Shown in pieces: positions 1 through 5,273 of a stretch of DNA of 10,803 nucleotides; position 1 is the stretch's first letter; the number at the start of each line of letters is the position of its first letter. Source of the DNA: an uncultured Ruminococcus sp. (GTDB lineage: Bacteria > Bacillota > Clostridia > Oscillospirales > Acutalibacteraceae); contig CAMGGF010000027.1 in assembly GCA_946055445.1 (NCBI GenBank), positions 1 to 10,803 of the forward strand, written 5' to 3'. The position numbers were made by a program, and so were the translations under genes. The notes under the pieces were generated by a model. That model was not told the DNA's origin. It made no database searches and saw only the letters and a program-made list of their open reading frames with translations.

Positions 1-25
1 TCCGTAAAATCATATCGAAATCCAC

Positions 26-107
26 GGGCGGGCATGGAAACCCGCCCCTACAACCGTAGGGACAGGTGCCCTCACCTGTCCGCGGGCGGAAAGAATCCGC
101 CCCTACG
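26..107. repeat. GC-rich intergenic repeat of three tandem hairpins
   Basis: Three perfect hairpins lie side by side: GGGCGGG/CCCGCCC (26-32 with 41-47), GGACAGGTG/CACCTGTCC (60-68 with 73-81) and GGGCGGA/TCCGCCC (84-90 with 96-102). CCCTAC (46-51) can also pair with GTAGGG (56-61), and the CCGCCCCTAC motif recurs after the first and third hairpins. From memory, short hairpin repeats with this motif are common between genes in uncultured Clostridia; I could not check this. No ORF with a ribosome site lies here. Confidence 0.65.
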
Positions 108-129
108 ATTGTGTGATAAATAAAAATTT

Positions 130-215
130 GTCATCCTACGCGAAGCGAAGAATCTCTGCAAACGCAAAACGAAATGCCGCGAAACGAGATTCTTCGGCTT
201 GCGCCTTAGAATGAC
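130..215. repeat. Imperfect inverted repeat downstream of the spoVA operon
   Basis: The left arm (130-156, starting GTCATCCTACGCG and ending GAAGAATCTC) is complementary, with small bulges, to the right arm (186-215, starting GAGATTCTTCGG and ending TTAGAATGAC). Read on the minus strand, the hairpin is followed by AAATTTTTA, so it may also act as the transcription terminator of the spoVAC-spoVAD operon. Its GTCATTCT...GAATGAC tips are shared with the hairpin at 4828-4859, which suggests one dispersed repeat family. Confidence 0.6.
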
Positions 216-234
216 ATCATAAAATATGCTTTGT

Positions 235-396
235 TCAATACATTTTCTGCAACCGTTTTTGCCGAACGGCTGTGCCCAGTTCCAAAGCGGTAAAGACTAT
301 TATCCCAACCGTCAATGCCGTCTTCATAAGATACAAAATCCGAATGGCTTTTGCGCCCGTCTGCAAAATGCGCAAATCGCGAAACAATATATCCAT
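235..396 (-). CDS. Small single-helix membrane protein ORF downstream of spoVAD (hypothetical)
   Basis: This 53-codon ORF starts at ATG 396, preceded by AGGAGT (408-413) at 11 nt. It begins 17 nt after the spoVAD stop on the same strand, so it sits as the third gene of the operon. The product starts MDILFRDLRILQ, is rich in Arg and Lys at both ends, and has one hydrophobic stretch at about residues 20-38 (ILYLMKTALTVGIIVFTAL), followed by a basic tail ending RLQKMY. This fits a one-pass small membrane protein. It does not resemble SpoVAE, which usually occupies this place and has several membrane helices. I recognise no family. A longer minus-strand reading at 206-451 begins inside spoVAD without a ribosome site and has an unconvincing composition. 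Translation is inferred only from spacing and composition. Confidence 0.5.
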   Translation of the reverse strand: MDILFRDLRILQTGAKAIRILYLMKTALTVGIIVFTALELGTAVRQKRLQKMY

Positions 397-413
397 ATGC
401 GCGTCTGACTCCT

Positions 414-1451
414 TTATGCATTTTCTGCGGTGATGAGTACCGCGTGCGCAACCGAGGGTATGCTTTCCCCTTGCAAAGACGAGGTGAGCGACATCAGCGC
501 GCCCGTTGCGGTCAACAGCACTTTTTTGAGTTCACCTTGTTCCATACGGTTGAGAATGTGCCCGTTGAGAATGCTTGCCGCGCATCCGCAACCCGAGCCG
601 CCCGCGTGCACATCCTGTTTTTCGCGGTCGTAAATCAGCAACCCGCAGTCGCTGTGCACGGCGCGAAGGTCTATGCCGTAATCTTTTTCCAAAAGTTCAA
701 ACAGCAGTGTTGTGCCCACCGTGCCCAAATCGCCTGTCAAAATCAAATCGTAGTCGGTCGGCTTTGTGTTCGTGTCCTTCAAAAATGCCGCAATCGTGTC
801 TGCGGCGGCGGGTGCCATAGCCGCGCCCATATTGTTGGCGTCTTTTATCCCTAAATCCACGATTTTTCCGAATGTGACTGCCGCAATATGCGCAGTCGGT
901 TTTGCCGATGTTTGCGGGGTGGTGTCAGACAGCACCGTTGCGCCTGCCGCCGTAGCGGTGCGCTGGGCTGTGGGCGGGCGTTGTCCGCCGTATTCCAACG
1001 GCTGACGGAATTGCCGTTCTGCCGAGGCAAAGTGTGAAGAGGTTGCCGCGACCGCCAAATTTGCCGCGCCGCTGTCTACAAGTACGCTCGCAAGACCTAA
1101 CGAGAGCGCCATCGTCGAGCACGCCCCGTACAGCCCCAAAAACGGTATCCCTAAATCACGCACACCGAACGCACTGCCGATGCATTGTGCCAGCAAATCG
1201 CCCGATAAAATAAAGTCTGCGTCCGCAGGCGTTTTGCCCGCTTTTTCCAGCGCACACACAATCGCTTCGCGCTGCATAGCGCTTTCCGCCTGTTCAAAGG
1301 ACGCTTTCCCGACGGTGTCGTCTTGGTGCACGCGGTCAAATTCTTTGCCGAGCGGCCCTTCGCCCTCGGTTTGTCCGACTACGGCGGCGTGTCCGATTAC
1401 GGTTGGTTTATTCTCCAAAAGCACGGTGCGCGTGCCAATTCGTTTCGGCAT
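414..1451 (-). CDS. spoVAD: Stage V sporulation protein AD (SpoVAD)
   Basis: The 345-residue product has the thiolase-like fold of SpoVAD, the dipicolinic-acid-binding subunit of the SpoVA channel. The channel loads calcium dipicolinate into the forespore and releases it at germination. Visible family features are the N-terminal MPKRIGTRTVLLENKP, FILSGDLLAQC (80-90), YGACSTMALSL with Cys111 at the thiolase nucleophile position, an LTGDLGTVG block (238-246), and the C-terminal HAGGSGCGCAA (282-292). Length matches the family. ATG 1451 is chosen because GAGGAGG (1460-1466) lies 8 nt upstream; an ATG at 1490 would add 13 residues without a ribosome site. The spoVAC stop (1465-1467) overlaps this ribosome site, so translational coupling is likely. 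In Bacillus the spoVA operon is read by sigma-G in the forespore, and the same is inferred here. Confidence 0.97.
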   Translation of the reverse strand: MPKRIGTRTVLLENKPTVIGHAAVVGQTEGEGPLGKEFDRVHQDDTVGKASFEQAESAMQREAIVCALEKAGKTPADADFILSGDLLAQCIGSAFGVRDLGIPFLGLYGACSTMALSLGLASVLVDSGAANLAVAATSSHFASAERQFRQPLEYGGQRPPTAQRTATAAGATVLSDTTPQTSAKPTAHIAAVTFGKIVDLGIKDANNMGAAMAPAAADTIAAFLKDTNTKPTDYDLILTGDLGTVGTTLLFELLEKDYGIDLRAVHSDCGLLIYDREKQDVHAGGSGCGCAASILNGHILNRMEQGELKKVLLTATGALMSLTSSLQGESIPSVAHAVLITAENA

Positions 1452-1464
1452 ATTTGTTTCCTCC

Positions 1465-1908
1465 TCAATACAACCCGAACAGATACACAATCAGCCCGTA
1501 AACAGATGCCGTAGCACAGCCGTAGACAATCACAGGCCCCGCAATCGTGAACAGTTTTGCGCCCGTGCCGAGAATGTGTCCTTCTGCGCGAAATTCCATT
1601 GCAGGGGAAACAACGGAGTTTGCAAACCCCGTAATCGGCACAATCGTGCCCGCGCCTGCGTGTTTGGCGATTTTGTCAAATACGCCGATACCCGTCAGCA
1701 CCGCCGTCAGCAAAACAAGCGTGACGGAAACAGCGGTTTTGGCACCGTCCGCGCTTGCACCGTAGTTGGTATATAAAGCATATAAGGCTTGCCCGAGCGT
1801 ACAAATCGCGCCGCCGAACAAAAACGCCTTTACGGTGTCTTTCAGTTTCGGCGAGGGGGGCGAGGCTTTTTCGGCCATTTTTGTGTATTCCTGTTTTCCG
1901 GTTGCCAT
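1465..1908 (-). CDS. spoVAC: Stage V sporulation protein AC (SpoVAC)
   Basis: The 147-residue integral membrane protein carries the SpoVAC hallmarks: KAFLFGGAICTLGQ (27-40), LTGIGVFDKIAKHAGAG (71-87), VPITGFANSVVSPAMEF (90-106) and GAKLFTIAGPVIVYG (116-130). The MEFRAEG segment separates it from SpoVAEb. Together with SpoVAD and SpoVAE it forms the dipicolinic acid channel of the inner spore membrane, and Bacillus SpoVAC has mechanosensitive channel activity. ATG 1908 is chosen because AGGAGT (1915-1920) lies 6 nt upstream; an in-frame ATG seven codons earlier has no such site. First gene of the minus-strand operon and divergent from the ABC ATPase gene. I did not find a convincing sigma-G promoter in the 128 nt between them. 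Confidence 0.96.
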   Translation of the reverse strand: MATGKQEYTKMAEKASPPSPKLKDTVKAFLFGGAICTLGQALYALYTNYGASADGAKTAVSVTLVLLTAVLTGIGVFDKIAKHAGAGTIVPITGFANSVVSPAMEFRAEGHILGTGAKLFTIAGPVIVYGCATASVYGLIVYLFGLY

Positions 1909-1979
1909 AGAAAAACTCCTTTTTATCAAGTTCGCTTTTATCGTTGCCGAAAATCGTGTAAAAATTCACAAATTATACA

Positions 1980-2008
1980 TTGAATTGCGGAAAGGTTTGG
2001 GGTATGAT
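1980..2008 (+). promoter_or_regulatory. Sigma-A-type promoter of the ABC ATPase gene
   Basis: TTGAAT (1980-1985), a 17-nt spacer and TATGAT (2003-2008). Transcription should begin near 2015, just ahead of the ribosome site AAGGCGG (2023-2029) and ATG 2037. Confidence 0.6.
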
Positions 2009-2036
2009 TTTAAAAGAAGTATAAGGCGGTGTCGGT

Positions 2037-2738
2037 ATGCAGTTAATTGAAGTCAAAGACATTTACAAAATTTACAATCCCGGTGAGAATGAGGTGCGCG
2101 CGCTCGACGGCATTACGCTTTCCATTGAACGCGGCGATTTTGTGGCAATTATCGGGCAATCGGGCTCCGGCAAATCCACCCTGATGAATATGCTCGGGCT
2201 TTTGGATGTGCCCACAAGCGGCGAATACTACCTCGACGGTGAAAATGTTTCCCATATGACCGATGACCAACTTTCCGAAATCCGCAATAAGCAAATCGGC
2301 TTCATTTTCCAAGGGTTTAACTTAATTTCGAGCCTTACCGCACAGGGCAATGTGGAGTTGCCGCTGGCGTATCGCGGTATGCCGACGGAAGAACGGCATA
2401 AACTGTCGTTGGAGGCGCTGGAACGCGTCGGGCTCGGGCACAGACTGACGCATTTGCCGAAAGAAATGTCCGGCGGGCAACAGCAACGCGTGGCAATCGC
2501 GCGCGCCGTCGCCGCAAGACCGCCCATTATTCTGGCAGACGAGCCGACGGGCAACCTCGACAGCCGTTCGGGGCGCGATGTGATGCAAATTCTGCACGAA
2601 TTAAACGAAGAGGGCAGAACGGTTATTTTGATTACACACGACAACGGCATAGCCGACGAGGCAAAACGCGTCATTCGTATTCAGGACGGAAAGGTTGTTG
2701 AGGACTACCGCAATGCACCGCTGTCGGCACAAGTGTAA
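2037..2738 (+). CDS. ABC transporter ATP-binding protein, MacB/LolD family
   Basis: The 233-residue ATPase powers an ABC transporter of the MacB/LolD/FtsE class, which usually works with FtsX-fold permeases in peptide export, antimicrobial peptide resistance or lipoprotein handling. Visible motifs are Walker A GQSGSGKST (40-48), Q-loop FQGFNL (91-96), signature SGGQQQRVAIARA (145-157), Walker B with catalytic Glu, ILADEPTGNLD (165-175), and the H-loop Thr-His-Asp around His201. LDVPTSGEYYLDG and DEPTGNLDS are typical of the class. Length is normal and all catalytic residues are intact. ATG 2037 has AAGGCGG 7 nt upstream. No permease gene is next to it: ireB follows with its own promoter, so its partner must be encoded elsewhere or this is a stand-alone ATPase. 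The exact substrate cannot be read from sequence. Confidence 0.93.
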   Translation: MQLIEVKDIYKIYNPGENEVRALDGITLSIERGDFVAIIGQSGSGKSTLMNMLGLLDVPTSGEYYLDGENVSHMTDDQLSEIRNKQIGFIFQGFNLISSLTAQGNVELPLAYRGMPTEERHKLSLEALERVGLGHRLTHLPKEMSGGQQQRVAIARAVAARPPIILADEPTGNLDSRSGRDVMQILHELNEEGRTVILITHDNGIADEAKRVIRIQDGKVVEDYRNAPLSAQV

Positions 2739-2755
2739 AAATTTTCACAAACTTA

Positions 2756-2784
2756 TTGTTTTTTAAAAACGGATAGTGTATAAT
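2756..2784 (+). promoter_or_regulatory. Sigma-A-type promoter of the ireB operon
   Basis: TTGTTT (2756-2761), a 17-nt spacer and a perfect TATAAT (2779-2784), with a predicted start near 2791. It separates ireB from the ATPase gene upstream. Confidence 0.75.
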
Positions 2785-2817
2785 AGTTTCAATATGTAGT
2801 ATTAGGAGGTGGCTGTG

Positions 2818-3084
2818 ATGTTAGACCCGAACAAAACCATTCAATTCTCGATTAAAGGCGAGCATGAGGAAGAAATGCGCCAAACCATTTTAACGGTTTA
2901 CAATGCGCTTCGGGAAAAGGGCTATAACCCCATCAGTCAGATTGTCGGGTATATTTTGTCCGAAGACCCGACTTATATCACCACGCACAACAACGCCCGC
3001 AGCCTCATCCGTCGGTTGGACCGAGATGAACTGTTGCAGGCGCTTGTGAAAAATTATCTGCGCTTGGACGAAAGCGAAAAATAA
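2818..3084 (+). CDS. ireB: IreB family regulatory phosphoprotein (UPF0297, YrzL-like)
   Basis: This 88-residue cytosolic protein matches the UPF0297/IreB family over its whole length. Visible features are MLDPNKTIQFSI, LTVYNALREKGYNPISQIVGYILSEDP (25-51) and ARSLIRRLDRDELL (60-73). In Enterococcus faecalis, IreB is a substrate of the PASTA kinase IreK and the phosphatase IreP and affects cephalosporin resistance; the phosphorylated residues are N-terminal threonines, and Thr7 here is the obvious counterpart. ATG 2818 is chosen because AGGAGG (2804-2809) is 8 nt upstream; a GTG at 2809 would overlap that site and is unlikely, while GTG 2815 remains possible. In many Firmicutes the neighbours are ruvX and a DUF1292 gene, but here a different 95-residue gene follows. 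Confidence 0.93.
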   Translation: MLDPNKTIQFSIKGEHEEEMRQTILTVYNALREKGYNPISQIVGYILSEDPTYITTHNNARSLIRRLDRDELLQALVKNYLRLDESEK

Positions 3085-3093
3085 GGAGAAACT

Positions 3094-3381
3094 ATGGCAG
3101 AAAAAAACGATTTTTTAATGTATAAGGGAAAACCCCTTGTTCGAAACGGCGACACCATTTATTACGGCAATATGTCCGACGATTTTGTCATTATGATGCG
3201 CATTGCTTCCAAAAAAGAGTTCGGCGGCTACGATTTGGCGTCGAAAGTTACGGTGCAACTTTTGAGCACCGACCCCGATGCGAGCGCGAAAGAACGCATT
3301 GTTAAAACCAGCGAGAAAAAAGGCTTGTTCGCGGCAATGGATATTGCCGAAGTTTGGCTTGACCGTGCACTGCGCGGCTGA
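3094..3381 (+). CDS. Small soluble protein co-transcribed with ireB, function unknown
   Basis: The 95-residue product has no signal peptide, membrane segment or metal-binding cluster. It looks like a compact alpha/beta protein: MYKGKPLVRNGDTIYYGN (9-26), a hydrophobic strand FVIMMRI (31-37), KVTVQLLSTDPDASAKERIVK (51-71) and a C-terminal helix AMDIAEVWLDRAL (81-93). I have the impression of similar proteins in other Clostridia, but I cannot name a domain. ATG 3094 follows AAGGAG (3083-3088) by 5 nt and lies 9 nt after the ireB stop, so both genes share one transcript, closed by the terminator at 3397-3428. A role linked to IreB or the cell-wall kinase pathway is only an inference from position. 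Confidence 0.85.
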   Translation: MAEKNDFLMYKGKPLVRNGDTIYYGNMSDDFVIMMRIASKKEFGGYDLASKVTVQLLSTDPDASAKERIVKTSEKKGLFAAMDIAEVWLDRALRG

Positions 3382-3396
3382 AAACAGAACGAATAG

Positions 3397-3428
3397 AGAA
3401 ACGGTACTTCGGTGCCGTTTCTTTTTTT
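3397..3428 (+). terminator. Rho-independent terminator of the ireB operon
   Basis: An 11-bp stem (3397-3407 with 3412-3422, including one G-U pair) closed by a TTCG tetraloop (3408-3411), running into a T tract (3422-3428). Confidence 0.92.
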
Positions 3429-3464
3429 GCATATTTATATATAAAAAATTTTTTCAGAAAATCA

Positions 3465-3492
3465 GTCACCTTTTTTGTGTTTGCGGTGTATT
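3465..3492 (+). promoter_or_regulatory. Candidate ECF-sigma autoregulatory promoter
   Basis: GTCACCTTTTTT (3465-3476) followed 9 nt later by GTGTATT (3486-3492) resembles the general shape of ECF-sigma promoters: an A/C-rich -35 core followed by a T run, then a short -10 containing GTAT. No consensus sigma-A promoter is seen between the upstream terminator and the sigma gene, which supports self-activation. The match is by eye. Confidence 0.35.
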
Positions 3493-3516
3493 ACGGGTGA
3501 AAGGAGATGAAACCGT

Positions 3517-4020
3517 ATGCAAAACGAACGGGAAAAAGACACACCGTCTGCCCAAGATGCGCAAGAGGCGCTTGCGCGGTACGGTGATATGCTGTTTCGG
3601 ATTTGTTTTGTACTGCTTAGGCAACGGCAAGATGCCGAGGACGCTGTGCAGGAAACGCTGATTCGCTATCTGCGCAAGGCGCCGCGTTTTGAAAGCGAAC
3701 AGCACGAAAAAGCATGGCTTATTCGCGTTGCAACCAATATTTGCAAAAACGCACTACGGTTTCGCAGTCGGTATGAAACGGTTGTTTCGGACGAATTTGC
3801 GGATTCAACCGAACTCCCGCCCGAGAACAGCGAAATTCTCGGTGCGCTGTGCGGTTTGCCGTATATATATCGCGTGGTTTTGCAACTTTACTATGTTGAG
3901 GGGTATAAAACGGCGGAAATTGCACAGATTTTGCACATCTCCCTTTCGGCAGTTAAAAAACGCTTGGAAAAAGGCAGAAAGTTACTGAAAGAAGCCTATA
4001 CAAAGGAGGATTTACGGTGA
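3517..4020 (+). CDS. ECF-type RNA polymerase sigma factor
   Basis: The 167-residue protein has the two-domain layout of ECF sigma-70 factors. Region 2 is at about 18-83, with DAEDAVQETLIRYLRK (39-54) for core binding and -10 recognition and KAWLIRVATNICKN (65-78). Region 4 is at about 106-160, where LPYIYRVVLQLYYVEGYKTAEIA precedes the recognition helix around ISLSAVKKRLEKGRKLLKE (141-159). Regions 1.1 and 3 are absent, as usual for ECF factors. ATG 3517 lies 10 nt after AAAGGAG (3500-3506). The stop TGA overlaps the GTG start of the next gene, the normal arrangement for a sigma/anti-sigma pair. It probably responds to an envelope signal through that partner, and its regulon is unknown. No zinc-binding cysteines suggest a redox type. 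Confidence 0.94.
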   Translation: MQNEREKDTPSAQDAQEALARYGDMLFRICFVLLRQRQDAEDAVQETLIRYLRKAPRFESEQHEKAWLIRVATNICKNALRFRSRYETVVSDEFADSTELPPENSEILGALCGLPYIYRVVLQLYYVEGYKTAEIAQILHISLSAVKKRLEKGRKLLKEAYTKEDLR

Positions 4021-4763
4021 AAAAATTAGAAAATGCGGAACAGAATTTGCGTTTGAGCACTTCGGCGCGCGCACGCATCGGTGCGGCGTTAGAGGCGGAA
4101 AGTACCGAAATAAAACAGGATAAGCCGCCAATGCGGTGGGCTGTGGCGGCAGCAGCGGTTGTGCTGACGGTGGCATTGCTGTCCGTGGGCGTGTTGCACC
4201 GCCCTTCGGCACAGCCGACAACGGAAAATACACAGCCGGAATTTAAAACGGCAATGAGCGGCGAGAGTTTGCGGCTGTGCATTACACAAATGCAAGCAAG
4301 CGGGCAGAGCGTATCTACCGAATTGAGTGCCGACAACGAGGTTTTTGTCGAGCCTGCGCGGCAGATTGACGGTAATATGCTGTACGCCTTTGAAGCACTG
4401 GACATCGAGGCGTATGACCGCATTTATGTGAAGATGCGCGGGTTTAATGACGACACATCGCCCGATACGGCTGTGACGAACAGCGATTGGCAGTTTACAT
4501 CGTCCGATATGAAAACCGCGAAAGAGTTTGGCGTGTATGTCAAAACACAGGACGAATCCCAAAACGAGCCGCAAGAATATGTGCTGGGTTACGCTTGCGA
4601 TGACGGAAAGTTTTATGTAACTGCGCCCACAGACGGGATAACTGTTGTGTATACTGTGACTGCAGAAAACGACACGGAAACGGTCAGTGTGGATTTGCGT
4701 TTGCGCGCCGTGGACGGCAAGGTCGGCGTTACGGTGGAAAACGAGCAAAAATTTGTAAAGTGA
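4017..4763 (+). CDS. Putative single-pass membrane anti-sigma factor
   Basis: The 248-residue protein starts at GTG 4017, 7 nt after AAAGGAGG (4002-4009), and overlaps the sigma stop by 4 nt. A cytoplasmic N-terminus of about 38 residues (MKKLENAEQNLRLS...) is followed by one membrane helix at about 41-60 (WAVAAAAVVLTVALLSVGVL). The rest is an external domain of about 185 residues, rich in beta-prone segments (EYVLGYACDDGKFYVTAP, ITVVYTVTAEN). Position, topology and overlap support an anti-sigma role: the N-terminus would hold the sigma factor at the membrane and the outer domain would sense a signal. The N-terminus is short and lacks the HxxxCxxC zinc motif of ZAS-type anti-sigmas. I recognise no named sensor domain, so function rests mainly on gene order. 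Confidence 0.7.
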   Translation: MKKLENAEQNLRLSTSARARIGAALEAESTEIKQDKPPMRWAVAAAAVVLTVALLSVGVLHRPSAQPTTENTQPEFKTAMSGESLRLCITQMQASGQSVSTELSADNEVFVEPARQIDGNMLYAFEALDIEAYDRIYVKMRGFNDDTSPDTAVTNSDWQFTSSDMKTAKEFGVYVKTQDESQNEPQEYVLGYACDDGKFYVTAPTDGITVVYTVTAENDTETVSVDLRLRAVDGKVGVTVENEQKFVK

Positions 4764-4797
4764 TGTAACTTTACGAGTACGAATTAAACTCTGAGCG

Positions 4798-4828
4798 AAC
4801 GGGCGGGTCATTTGTGCCCGCCCGTTTT
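4798..4828 (+). terminator. Rho-independent terminator of the sigma/anti-sigma operon
   Basis: AACGGGCGGG (4798-4807) pairs perfectly with CCCGCCCGTT (4817-4826) around a 9-nt loop and ends in TTTT (4825-4828). It lies 34 nt after the anti-sigma stop codon. Confidence 0.88.
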
Positions 4829-4869
4829 GTCATTCTGAACCTTACGGCTCGGAATGACATTGCTTTTTT
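4828..4869. repeat. Second hairpin after the sigma operon, related to the repeat at 130-215
   Basis: TGTCATTCTGAACC (4828-4841) pairs with GGCTCGGAATGACA (4846-4859) over 14 bp with two G-U pairs and a 4-nt loop. A run of six T residues follows at 4864-4869, so it may be a backup terminator. The GTCATTCT...GAATGAC tips match the inverted repeat beside the spoVA operon, pointing to a dispersed family. The rest of the stretch to 4908 shows nothing recognisable. Confidence 0.65.
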
Positions 4870-4908
4870 CTGAAATATGACAATTCTGTTAAAATCCCTC
4901 GTCTTGAA

Positions 4909-4937
4909 TTGACAGCCATCGACTTTGGTTGTATAAT
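4909..4937 (+). promoter_or_regulatory. Perfect-consensus sigma-A promoter upstream of the structured RNA
   Basis: TTGACA (4909-4914), a 17-nt spacer and TATAAT (4932-4937) match the consensus at all twelve positions. The predicted start, about 4943-4945, falls 2-4 nt before the 5' strand of the long closing helix at 4947. It is 336 nt upstream of the LCP start codon, so it implies a long structured leader or a separate RNA. Confidence 0.88.
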
Positions 4938-4944
4938 CATCTGC

Positions 4945-5226
4945 GGTTAAGGTGAGGGGAGTCGAACACAATATGCCGAAAATTTGATATTACGGCGGAT
5001 TTTCACTTTTTCACCGTTGTCGGGCGTCAGCCCGACTGCCGCTTCAAAAGCAAAAATCCATCCGTACTCTCTGCATTTTCGGTGCAGAGCAGTTTAAAAT
5101 GAGTAGATTTTCGTTCCCGAAAGACATAAAATCGATGCCATACTACCGTATGGCGAGATTTTTAACGCAGTTCAAGCGGAAATATACCGTTTTAAACCAT
5201 ATCGGGTTCGGCTCTCCTCACCTTAA
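4945..5226 (+). ncRNA. Candidate multibranched structured RNA or leader upstream of the LCP gene
   Basis: As plus-strand RNA, 4947-4967 pairs with 5206-5226 over 21 consecutive base pairs. Nineteen are Watson-Crick and two are G-U (4958-5215, 4962-5211). The stem continues after a small internal loop at 4971-4975 with 5198-5202. Inside are the hairpins GTCGGGC/GCCCGAC (5019-5025 with 5030-5036), CTCTGCA/TGCAGAG (5069-5075 with 5083-5089), TTTCG/CGAAA (5109-5113 with 5118-5122), GCCATAC/GTATGGC (5137-5143 with 5148-5154, extended by AAAATC/GATTTT at 5128-5133 and 5157-5162) and 5174-5179 with 5187-5192, plus GGATTTT/AAAATCC (4997-5003 with 5053-5059). The two G-U pairs would be A-C mismatches in a minus-strand RNA, which favours plus-strand function. 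I see no signatures of tmRNA, RNase P RNA, SRP RNA or a riboswitch class I know. A small inverted-repeat mobile element is the main alternative. Confidence 0.55.
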
Positions 5227-5269
5227 ACTATATGACAGAAATTGCGGCAAAGACAGTAAAGTTGAGGTG
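5219..5269 (+). promoter_or_regulatory. Possible ribosome-site sequestration switch for the LCP gene
   Basis: CACCTTAA (5219-5226) is the 3' strand of the closing helix base. It can pair either with TTAAGGTG (4947-4954) or with TTGAGGTG (5262-5269), which contains the LCP ribosome site; the second pairing has eight pairs including one G-U. The pairings are mutually exclusive, so a formed closing helix would leave the ribosome site free and an open one could hide it. The shared purine-rich character of ribosome sites makes part of this match expected by chance. Confidence 0.3.
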
Positions 5270-5273
5270 TATT

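Noticed and set aside
206..451. 81-codon minus-strand frame across the end of spoVAD
   Set aside because: It starts inside spoVAD without a ribosome site and has an unlikely composition; the 235-396 frame is better placed and has a plausible membrane helix.
351..854. Plus-strand open frames opposite spoVAD, and similarly 1180-1776 opposite spoVAD and spoVAC
   Set aside because: They are antisense to clearly recognised genes, have arginine- and cysteine-rich shadow composition, and lack ribosome sites.
1909..1980. Sigma-G promoter for spoVAC (GTGAAT ... CAACGATA on the minus strand)
   Set aside because: The -10 does not fit the CATnnTA pattern; the expectation comes from Bacillus biology, not from this sequence.
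4089..4811. 240-codon minus-strand frame opposite the anti-sigma gene
   Set aside because: Shadow of the plus-strand gene, rich in His, Cys and Arg, with no promoter or ribosome site.
4945..5226. Structured region as tmRNA, tRNA-like or SRP RNA because of GGGTTCGGCTCTCC near the 3' end
   Set aside because: The T-arm-like stretch has no pairing 5-bp arm, there is no CCA end, and the SRP and RNase P signature motifs are absent.
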